Shown here piece by piece: positions 33,168 to 38,681 of a DNA stretch of 38,681 nt. Below the pieces are notes generated by a model. The model saw only the letters and a list, made by a program, of their open reading frames with translations. It ran no database searches and was not told the DNA's origin. The position numbers and the translations under genes are program-made. Within the stretch, counting starts at the first letter, position 1. Every line of letters begins with the position of its first letter. The stretch covers positions 1-38,681 of the forward strand of contig NZ_JABBVZ010000035.1 in the NCBI RefSeq assembly GCF_012933365.1, written 5' to 3'. This DNA is from Sulfobacillus harzensis (GTDB lineage: Bacteria > Bacillota > Sulfobacillia > Sulfobacillales > Sulfobacillaceae).

Positions 33168-34002
33168 CTGTCTCGCGAGCCCAAGCATCCCCAACAAAGT
33201 GGTCAAACACGGCGCGAGAGACGGCGGGCAAGACAACCTGGGCCTCCGTATCAACGTGAAAGCGCGGATCAGTTGAACCCTCGCTCATGATGGCGATGGC
33301 ATAGGTTCCCCAGGGAGTGGCCACGAGTCCGGCGTCATTGCGGACTCCTGTCAGCGATCCACTTTTGCTCATCACCCTCACCCGCGGCGGATCGTCGCCA
33401 TTGTCGTCCAAGAGTTCATAAGGCAACGCACGCGTAAGAATGGTGTTGTATTGCTGGCGTTCCATGATGTCCAGCGCGATGGCTGAGTATTCGGGGCTCA
33501 AGAGGGTCTGGCGGTGAATCGCTTTCAGGAGTTCAACCAAATCACGCGGGGAGCTGAGCGCCAACGGATCGGGACTGTCAAATGCAATCTTGCGCCTCAC
33601 CTGGGTCGACGACAATCCCGCATCGCGGCAGAGTTGATTCACGGCATCCAGTCCCACGGTTCGTATCGCCATATTGGTCGCGAGGTTATCCGAGACAATG
33701 ATCATCAAGGTGAGCACATCGCGAAACGGTAATGAAATGCCGGCCGTCAAGTGCTGCAAGACACCGGATCCCTTGACGAAATCTTCGGGAAGATAGGTGA
33801 TGGGCTCGTCCAAACAATGGATGCCGTTCTCGCATTGGCGAAGCGCCTCCACCAATACTGGGACTTTCATCACCGACGCGGTCTCAAATGGCCGCTCTAC
33901 CTCCCCAAAGGCAATGATCTCTCCCCTTCCTAGATGTTCGGCATAAACGGCATAGCTGCCGCTGAATTGATTTTGTATGCCTCGCAGAAGTTCCACCAGC
34001 AC
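33160..34002 (-). CDS. Class A beta-lactamase-fold serine hydrolase, cytoplasmic
   Basis: About 280 residues. GTG 34002 is chosen for the GAGAGGAG site eight bases upstream; ATG 34029 would add nine residues. Catalytic motifs are complete: SVMK (SxxK) in FETASVMKVPVLVEAL, SDN in MIIVSDNLATNMAIR, and KSG in VMSKSGSLTGVRNDAG. The omega-loop Glu of true class A enzymes is not clear in the SPDPLALSSPRDLVELLKAI segment. There is no signal peptide, which is unusual for a beta-lactamase and argues for an internal peptidase or esterase. Forms a coupled pair with the ATP-grasp gene. Confidence 0.85.
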   Translation of the reverse strand: MLVELLRGIQNQFSGSYAVYAEHLGRGEIIAFGEVERPFETASVMKVPVLVEALRQCENGIHCLDEPITYLPEDFVKGSGVLQHLTAGISLPFRDVLTLMIIVSDNLATNMAIRTVGLDAVNQLCRDAGLSSTQVRRKIAFDSPDPLALSSPRDLVELLKAIHRQTLLSPEYSAIALDIMERQQYNTILTRALPYELLDDNGDDPPRVRVMSKSGSLTGVRNDAGLVATPWGTYAIAIMSEGSTDPRFHVDTEAQVVLPAVSRAVFDHFVGDAWARETDA

Positions 34003-34060
34003 ACCATTCGCTCCTCTCTTTCCTTCCATGCTAACCCACGAAGGAGAGGAGACCACTATG

Positions 34061-34252
34061 TTAGTGGACTTCCTGCTCGGCGACCCAGCGAGGAAAACAT
34101 GAACGGCAGATCCAGTCTACCGGCCACAACGTGTCTAGATGATAGTGCCCGTCGTGTCGATACACGAAGGCTTGGCCGCAGCGAAGGCAACGATGGACGA
34201 TGGGCACCGGTTCCACCTCGTGAGGCAACTTCAGAGCCGCAGTGCTTTGCAC
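34061..34252 (-). CDS. Small zinc-ribbon-like protein
   Basis: A 63-residue protein from GTG 34252, eight bases behind GGAGG within an AAAAAGGAGG stretch. The metal-binding pattern is HRCLRCGQAFVYRHDGHYH followed by WICRSCFPRW, i.e. CxxC about 24 residues before a second CxxC, with extra histidines between. This is a typical treble-clef or ribbon zinc site. The partner is unknown. It lies 58 bases upstream of the beta-lactamase-like gene on the same strand and may be its first operon member. Confidence 0.7.
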   Translation of the reverse strand: MQSTAALKLPHEVEPVPIVHRCLRCGQAFVYRHDGHYHLDTLWPVDWICRSCFPRWVAEQEVH

Positions 34253-34583
34253 ATCATCAACCTCCTTTTTCGTTATTCAATCACCAACCTGTTGCCGAAT
34301 TGTTACGGGAAGGATGCCAACGTTTAGAGGCATTGCACCGCTTCAGTCAGACCAAGCCTCTCCAACCCAGGGCCGGCAACTACCGCCTGCAACGGCCCTA
34401 TTCGCGAACTGGCAGCAGGAACTTATAACAACCGTCGCACACGGTTTCTAATCCGTATCCCCAAACCCCTTCGCAGTCCCCTTCCGTCCTCCCGCGGGTG
34501 ACGGGCCAATTCACCCTGCTCGGGTGATTTCGGGATCTTGGATGGCTGATAGACTGAACCAAACATGCGAGGAGTGATTACTC
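34253..34583. other. Divergent spacer carrying the wzz promoter region
   Basis: A 331-bp spacer with no gene. Its right third holds GGGTGA (34495-34500), the TCACCC/GGGTGA repeat at 34511-34527 and GATAGACTGA at 34548-34557. Confidence 0.45.
34511..34527 (+). promoter_or_regulatory. Inverted repeat TCACCC-N5-GGGTGA upstream of wzz (copy 2)
   Basis: The 6-bp arms are identical to those at 37396-37413. The repeat is 56 bases from the wzz start, and GATAGACTGA follows 20 bases after it, much as in front of the degenerate kinase. A further GGGTGA arm lies just upstream. It is probably an operator overlapping or adjoining a -35 element. Confidence 0.55.
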
Positions 34584-35318
34584 TTGGAATTGCTGGAAGT
34601 CTGGAAGACCATCCGACGGCGCCTGTGGCTCGTGTTGCTGATGGCCGTGTTGGCCGGCGGGACCGCCGCGTCACTTTGCCGCTGGTACTTGCCCAAAATG
34701 TATGCATCCACCGCGACGCTCATGGTCATTCCAGGCTCTGACTCAGGAGCTGGTTCGGGAGGCGGCACCTACATCGATACATTGGTGGCAGCCCAGCAAA
34801 TGGTCGCCACCTATGCTGCCCTCGCGGAAAGCCCAGAAGTGTTGTCGCAAGCAAGCCAAGGCCTCACCAACGCACCCTCCCCGACGGCACTCAGCCACGA
34901 TGTGACCGCCGCAGCCGAATCGGGTACCAACCTAATGACGGTCACTGTTAGAGCCAATTCCCCGCTGTTGGCCCAAGAACTTGCGAATGGCGTCGCGCAA
35001 ACGCTTAGCAGCACGGTGGCCCGTGTGACCGGACAAAGTGGGTTAAAAGTCGTGGCCAGCGCTAAGGAGCAGGAGAAACCGGTATCGCCTCGCACTCTTC
35101 GCACCACCGCCACGGGCCTCGCCTTGGGCCTCATCCTTGGTCTGTTAATGAGCTTCATTTGGAATTCACTGGACGACGCCATACGTCGGGAAGAAGAAAT
35201 CGTGGGGGCACTCTCGTGCGCAAGCCTTGGCGTCATTTCCCGAATACCGGAGGCGCAAGGCACCGCCAAGCGCGTTGCGAGCCATGCTGCCAATCCGCAA
35301 AGGAGTGTATCCTCATGA
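34584..35318 (+). CDS. Wzz/CpsC-type chain-length and tyrosine-kinase activator protein
   Basis: A 244-residue membrane protein, TTG start behind GAGGAG. Two transmembrane helices flank an outside loop: WLVLLMAVLAGGTAASL near residues 15-31 and TGLALGLILGLLMSFIW near 182-198. The loop begins with the Wzz signature KMYASTATLMVIPG, and a Pro-rich KPVSPRTLR segment precedes helix 2, as in CapA/CpsC proteins. The short cytoplasmic tail would contact and activate the BY-kinase, whose gene overlaps by four bases (ATGA). No glycosyltransferases or polymerase genes are present, so the pair acts on an envelope polymer made elsewhere. Confidence 0.9.
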   Translation: MELLEVWKTIRRRLWLVLLMAVLAGGTAASLCRWYLPKMYASTATLMVIPGSDSGAGSGGGTYIDTLVAAQQMVATYAALAESPEVLSQASQGLTNAPSPTALSHDVTAAAESGTNLMTVTVRANSPLLAQELANGVAQTLSSTVARVTGQSGLKVVASAKEQEKPVSPRTLRTTATGLALGLILGLLMSFIWNSLDDAIRREEEIVGALSCASLGVISRIPEAQGTAKRVASHAANPQRSVSS

Positions 35319-35974
35319 CCGACACCATGCGTCTTTTAGACGGGTCGCAAAATTCGTTGGCTCTCGAGCAATATCGGGCCCTAAGAACCAATTTGGAATT
35401 TCTTTGGGTGGGTCGTCAACTCAAGACCGTGGTTATCACTAGCAGCTCTCCCGGCGCGGGCAAATCCCTAACTGTTGCCAATCTCGGGATCGCCTTTGCG
35501 ATGGCCGGGATCCAAACGCTACTCATCGATGGAGATCTCCGAAGGCCTGCGCTGCACCGCCTCTTTCAAGTCGATGAACGCCCCGGGCTTACCACAACCA
35601 TTATGCGTGGGCTAAATCCCCACGACAGCACCTGTACCTCCTTCATTCCACGACTTGCGATACTTCCCGCGGGACCTATTCCGCCGAATCCAACTGAGCT
35701 TCTTGCCAATGGACGATTCGAAGAGGTGTTGTCTCCCTTGAAGGACCGATTCGACATGATCCTTATTGATACCCCGCCCGTTCTCGCATACGCCGAAACA
35801 GCCCTATTGGCGCACGCAGCTGATGGCACCTTGTACATTGTCCGAGCGGGGAAGGGATCCCGTCGTATGGATGTCAAGGCATTGGAACGCCTCAGCCAGG
35901 CCCAAGCGCACGTGCTGGGCGCCGTCCTCAACGACGCCCAGCCACAGCCTAGCGATATGGCGTATTACGGGTAA
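35315..35974 (+). CDS. BY-kinase (CpsD/CapB type) tyrosine autokinase
   Basis: A 219-residue cytoplasmic ATPase-fold kinase; ATG 35315 follows AAAGGAGTG. Motifs are Walker A TSSSPGAGKSLTVANLG, Walker A' LLIDGDLRRPALH, and Walker B MILIDTPPVLAYAET. The N-terminal EQYRALRTNLEF is the oligomer-ring EYRALRTNL motif. The C-terminus ends MAYYG, so the tyrosine cluster is reduced to two residues where many homologues have four to seven. It needs the Wzz tail for activity. The 3' end overlaps the convergent kinase gene by ten bases. Confidence 0.93.
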   Translation: MTDTMRLLDGSQNSLALEQYRALRTNLEFLWVGRQLKTVVITSSSPGAGKSLTVANLGIAFAMAGIQTLLIDGDLRRPALHRLFQVDERPGLTTTIMRGLNPHDSTCTSFIPRLAILPAGPIPPNPTELLANGRFEEVLSPLKDRFDMILIDTPPVLAYAETALLAHAADGTLYIVRAGKGSRRMDVKALERLSQAQAHVLGAVLNDAQPQPSDMAYYG

Positions 35975-37170
35975 ACACTTCTTTTTGCCGCCAGCCGCAC
36001 CCGTTTTTGGGTGCGGCTTACAGTCGAAGCGAGAGGAATGCAGGCCTGAACCAAGGTTCCTTGACCTGGTTTTGAGCGAATTCGAAAGGTTCCCCGCAGA
36101 GCCCGAATGCGATCCTCCATGAGTTCCAGTCCTAATCCCCCAACAGCGGGACTGACCGTGAAGCCTTGCCCCGTATCACTAACGGAAGCCTCTAAAATGT
36201 TTCCACGAAGCGCAATACGCACGTCAGCCCGCGGGGCATGCCCATGCCGCATCGCGTTCACCAGTGCTTCCTCGACAAGACGATAAGTGGTCAGACGGAT
36301 TTTTTCCGGAATGTGATTGTGCATGGGATTGTCGAAGTGCAAGAACCGGGAATTAAATTCCACATGGACATCCATGACAGATTCATATTGAGCCATTAAT
36401 TGAGCTAAGGCAGGCCGGAGTGCGATGCGAATGGCAACGGGATGCAACCGGTGGCTGAGTTGGCGGATATCAATCTCGCGCACCTGGTCTACCGTCTCGG
36501 CCAATCGCTGCAGGCATTGGGTCACGGGTTCGCTTATGGCATGTGAGTCAAGAACCTTCTGCAATTCATGCCAGACAATAAGGAGTTTCCCTTGGATGCG
36601 TCCGTGAAGCTCGCTGGCAATCTCCCTTCGGAGCCGTTCTTCCGACTCGGCTAGACTAGCCCCTACGCGTTGAACTCGGCGGAGACTCTTCTTGCTCTCT
36701 TGGCGGCGCACCATGTACCCAAACAGTCCTTGCAAGATCGCGACTACCGGTTCCATCCGCCGGACGATCTCCTCGCCAAGCGGCGACCCATCGTACAGGC
36801 ACAAGGCGCCTTCCACGCGATTGGAAACCACAATCGGTAGAATGAGAACATAGCGGATTCCGGTAGTGCGCACGAATTGGCTCAATGCATGACCCTCCAC
36901 CAGATCGGTGCACAAGGTCTCGATAGGGCCGCAATAGGCCTGACCGGCCAGAAAAATCGCTTCGAGAAGGCCGTGACCAGAAATGGCGCGCGGGCTGTTA
37001 GGGGACTTCATGGCAGAAGTAACCACCGAAGGGTCGGCCGCCAAGGCAAGAGTCCACGACTGGGACTGTTTGGGTAGATATCGGCAAATTTGCACCGCCC
37101 GAATGGCCGCAGCGATTTTTGCCAACGCCGCAAGGTGCTGCAATGGGATTTTATCTTCTTGGGTATACAT
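35965..37170 (-). CDS. GAF-type histidine kinase of the NarL/HisKA_3 class
   Basis: A 401-residue soluble kinase, ATG after GGAGG. A GAF-like sensor covers about 10-155 (RTTGIRYVLILPIVVSNRVE GALCLYDG). The HisKA_3 helix pair reads EERLRREIASELHGRIQGKL with phospho-acceptor His189, then IDIRQLSHRLHPVAIRIALR. The ATPase domain has the N-box YRLVEEALVNAMRHGHAPR (Asn305), SDTGQGF at 331-337 and GGLGLELMEDRIRALRG. All motifs are intact. Such kinases phosphorylate LuxR/NarL-type regulators. It diverges from a relative that has lost the same histidine, and a LuxR-type regulator end lies just beyond that gene. Confidence 0.92.
   Translation of the reverse strand: MYTQEDKIPLQHLAALAKIAAAIRAVQICRYLPKQSQSWTLALAADPSVVTSAMKSPNSPRAISGHGLLEAIFLAGQAYCGPIETLCTDLVEGHALSQFVRTTGIRYVLILPIVVSNRVEGALCLYDGSPLGEEIVRRMEPVVAILQGLFGYMVRRQESKKSLRRVQRVGASLAESEERLRREIASELHGRIQGKLLIVWHELQKVLDSHAISEPVTQCLQRLAETVDQVREIDIRQLSHRLHPVAIRIALRPALAQLMAQYESVMDVHVEFNSRFLHFDNPMHNHIPEKIRLTTYRLVEEALVNAMRHGHAPRADVRIALRGNILEASVSDTGQGFTVSPAVGGLGLELMEDRIRALRGTFRIRSKPGQGTLVQACIPLASTVSRTQKRVRLAAKRSVYP
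35993..36018 (+). terminator. Hairpin after the BY-kinase gene, inside the convergent kinase gene
   Basis: AGCCGCACCC (35993-36002) pairs with GGGTGCGGCT (36009-36018) around GTTTTT. No U-run follows on either strand. It lies in the last codons of the opposite histidine kinase gene, so one DNA stretch encodes that C-terminus and may end the Wzz-BY-kinase transcript. Confidence 0.5.
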
Positions 37171-37297
37171 TCTTATCCTCCATACTGAACAGACGACAGC
37201 GACAACGAGGTGGCATTCTGGATCCCAAAAACATTTCCCTGCAGTAACATTTTTCTAAACGTGATATTTACGTGACTTCTCTCGCCAAGAAGAGACC

Positions 37298-37312
37298 TTT
37301 CGACTGTCGAAA
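37298..37312. promoter_or_regulatory. Palindrome TTTCGACTGTCGAAA
   Basis: A perfect 7-bp inverted repeat about one central base, 128 bases from the kinase start on the minus strand. It is not a Firmicute LexA or Fur box by eye. Candidate operator for the histidine kinase gene. Confidence 0.4.
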
Positions 37313-37395
37313 TATGTCTGCGATCCGCTCTCAGACGTCCTTTTCGCCTACACTTGTCGATCGATTCTTTGTACCGTCGAGCATTTCGCCCCTTG

Positions 37396-37413
37396 TCACC
37401 CCTGGACGGGTGA
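37396..37413 (+). promoter_or_regulatory. Inverted repeat TCACCC-N6-GGGTGA upstream of the degenerate kinase (copy 3)
   Basis: Same arms as copies 1 and 2. It lies 59 bases before ATG 37473, with GATACGCTGA 22 bases after the repeat and 27 bases before the ATG. The near-equal layout with the wzz leader points to a common regulator. Confidence 0.55.
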
Positions 37414-37472
37414 TACCCAGGAGGCACTACCCTCCGATACGCTGACGACATGCGAACGGGGGGAAGTGTAAC

Positions 37473-38525
37473 ATGGCCCGGTTAACGGAACGGCGCATTT
37501 TTGACCTAATTCTCGAAACGCTCCGATTACGTGTACGCTGGTTTTCACTGGTTGAGTACCAATGGACATTGCAATGCCCCCGAAAAATTGCCGATGGAGG
37601 TCAAGACCCGCCTATTCCCGACCCTCGGTGGAGGAACATCGGGCCGTGGCTTCACGACGATGCTCCCCCTCATGGTGTCATTAAGCCACAGTGCCAGTGG
37701 ACCGTGGAGGACTCCGGGATTATGCGGCTGCCGTTTTTGGAAGAGCCGCGCATAGAATGGCTGGCCGCCGTTCCCATGCGACACGCTGCCGGGCGCGCGG
37801 TGGTTCTGTGGCTCGCAACGACCGATATGCCGGATCCCCCCAGGTTGGTCGCACTAAAGACCCGTTTATTGCCCACATTGCCCGTCCGTCATACCTGGCC
37901 CCGCCGCGCCAACATAGGACATGCACACGTTACCGCCGAGAGGATCTGGCAGTTTCGCAAACAGCAAGCGCATGCCCTCTCGGGCTCCATCTCCGACCGG
38001 TTGCTCGTGTTGTGGCTGAATTTGGCGTCCACAATCCCTGAACCCTCCGTGTCCCTTAAGGCTGCCCTGGCCGAGTTGGAACTCATCCGATCCCGGGACA
38101 TCCAGGAGGTCGCGCGAAACCTGTATCCTGTCAGTCTCGAATGGAGCCTTCGCGAGGCTGTGCACACCATATTTTCTGATAAAGGACCTATCCCGATTCT
38201 TGCAACCGGTGGGTTCCGCCGCCAGGACAACCCACTCGAAAGCCCTTATCCTTATTGGTTTCGCTTGGCCATTTTGGACACCATTTCCCTGGCGGCGGAT
38301 GAGCTCAACAACGCGGGCACGCCGGCCGAGGGTATTCGCCTAGATGCCCATGGTAACCGGGTGCATGTCACCGTCCATCATCGGCAGCCCCAGGTAGGCC
38401 ATGCCCTTACCCAAACACGAGCCCTCGTCTCCTTGTTAGGCGGCTTAATCGGATCTATCCCCCGAATCACCCACATCTGCATTCCCATAGCTAGTGGCGA
38501 GACTCTTCCAAAAAAACCAGAGTAG
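37473..38525 (+). CDS. Degenerate histidine-kinase-like protein lacking the phospho-acceptor His
   Basis: A 350-residue soluble protein, ATG behind GGGGGGAAG. Residues 157-230 align by pattern with the HisKA_3 part of the kinase on the other strand: ALSGSISDRLLVLWLNLAS matches ELHGRIQGKLLIVWHELQK, and RDIQEVARNLYPVSLEWSLR matches REIDIRQLSHRLHPVAIRIA. Ser170 occupies the place of the phospho-acceptor His. The ATPase-like end (residues about 250-345) keeps strand and helix spacing, but the N-box Glu/Asn and the DxGxG and GxG boxes are absent. It should not bind ATP or autophosphorylate. It may heterodimerise with the active kinase or act as a sensor. The first 150 residues are Trp/Pro-rich and unlike GAF. 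Confidence 0.75.
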   Translation: MARLTERRIFDLILETLRLRVRWFSLVEYQWTLQCPRKIADGGQDPPIPDPRWRNIGPWLHDDAPPHGVIKPQCQWTVEDSGIMRLPFLEEPRIEWLAAVPMRHAAGRAVVLWLATTDMPDPPRLVALKTRLLPTLPVRHTWPRRANIGHAHVTAERIWQFRKQQAHALSGSISDRLLVLWLNLASTIPEPSVSLKAALAELELIRSRDIQEVARNLYPVSLEWSLREAVHTIFSDKGPIPILATGGFRRQDNPLESPYPYWFRLAILDTISLAADELNNAGTPAEGIRLDAHGNRVHVTVHHRQPQVGHALTQTRALVSLLGGLIGSIPRITHICIPIASGETLPKKPE

Positions 38526-38681
38526 CTTGAACCCGCGCATGGCGGGAACCTTCAGCCGCATCGATGGCCAGGGCTTGATAGACTTGCGAGATGTAGTTTT
38601 CTACAATAGTCTCTCGGTATTTAATCCGGATAAGCTGGGGATTTGCCAGTAATTAACTGGAAGCGCGGGTGCAAGAGATCA
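38491..38681 (-). pseudogene. C-terminal LuxR-type DNA-binding domain of a response regulator, partial and interrupted
   Basis: Read from the right edge on the minus strand, the frame ending in TAG at 38491-38493 encodes LLANPQLIRIKYRETIVENY, ISQVYQALAIDAAEGSRHAR and VQATLVFLEESRH. The TVENYISxxxxAL-like core is the recognition region of NarL/FixJ-type HTH domains. Immediately upstream in this frame is a TAA (38653-38655), while the neighbouring frame gives DLLHPRFQLI, which looks like the start of the same domain. A frameshift near 38655 is therefore likely. It overlaps the degenerate kinase gene tail to tail by 35 bases. Its kinase partner would be one of the two neighbours. Confidence 0.5.

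Larger units (their letters stand above)
37171..37472. other. Divergent promoter region between the two kinase genes
   Basis: A 302-bp spacer with no gene. It contains the 15-bp palindrome at 37298-37312, a pair of ACGTGA direct repeats near 37258-37275, the TCACCC/GGGTGA repeat at 37396-37413 and GATACGCTGA at 37436-37445. Confidence 0.45.

Noticed and set aside
1-38681. CRISPR array, tRNA or rRNA genes
   Set aside because: No regularly spaced repeats, cloverleaf sequences or conserved rRNA blocks were seen on either strand.

Overview
The window looks like a chromosomal segment of an acidophilic, moderately GC-rich Firmicute, most probably Sulfobacillus or a close relative. This is an inference from the style of the sequence: strong AGGAGG-type ribosome sites, many TTG and GTG starts, a ydaO-type (c-di-AMP) riboswitch, a 3D-domain cell-wall protein, a split Wzz/BY-kinase pair and IS607-type transposon debris. 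No rRNA, tRNA or CRISPR array was seen.

Layout. (1) 1-2720 is a decayed plasmid-like module: a broken MerR/RacA-like coiled-coil gene on the minus strand diverges from a replication-initiator gene that carries at least six lesions. (2) 2806-16811 is mostly metabolic: a DHA2 drug exporter, an amidohydrolase, pirin, a GH15 glucoamylase/trehalase-type enzyme, an Fn3 surface protein overlapping a histidine phosphatase, an orphan GAF histidine kinase, a ribokinase-family gene stopped by one TAG, a lone peptide-type binding lipoprotein, glycerol kinase and a GNAT acetyltransferase. (3) 16812-19870 is low in genes: a small membrane protein, an IS607 tnpA/tnpB remnant, a ferritin-like protein and a DUF1348 gene with a TAG at a conserved Trp position. 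(4) 20089-24410 is an amino-sugar or beta-glucoside regulon: GH4 glycosidase, MFS permease and nagB on the minus strand, and a divergent GntR/HutC regulator. A consensus sigma-A promoter and two copies of the palindrome TGTCTAGACA lie in the shared upstream region. (5) 24483-34250 is rich in cell-envelope genes: a double-length PBP4-like protein whose second half lacks the catalytic motifs, a TIM-barrel-like protein of unknown function, a 3D-domain protein behind a c-di-AMP riboswitch, small stress and house-cleaning genes, and a coupled class A beta-lactamase-like/ATP-grasp pair. (6) 34511-38681 is a signalling block: Wzz and BY-kinase, a NarL-type histidine kinase, a divergent degenerate kinase that has lost its phospho-acceptor histidine, and a broken LuxR-type response-regulator end.

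Two themes cut across the window. First, gene decay: six loci are interrupted, mostly by stops one transition away from CAG, CAA, CGA or TGG, which could mean real pseudogenization or assembly error. Second, shared regulatory DNA: the dre-like pair in the GntR region, and a TCACCC/GGGTGA inverted repeat with matching promoter architecture in front of both wzz and the degenerate kinase. The second pair is the best candidate here for an undescribed regulatory circuit.
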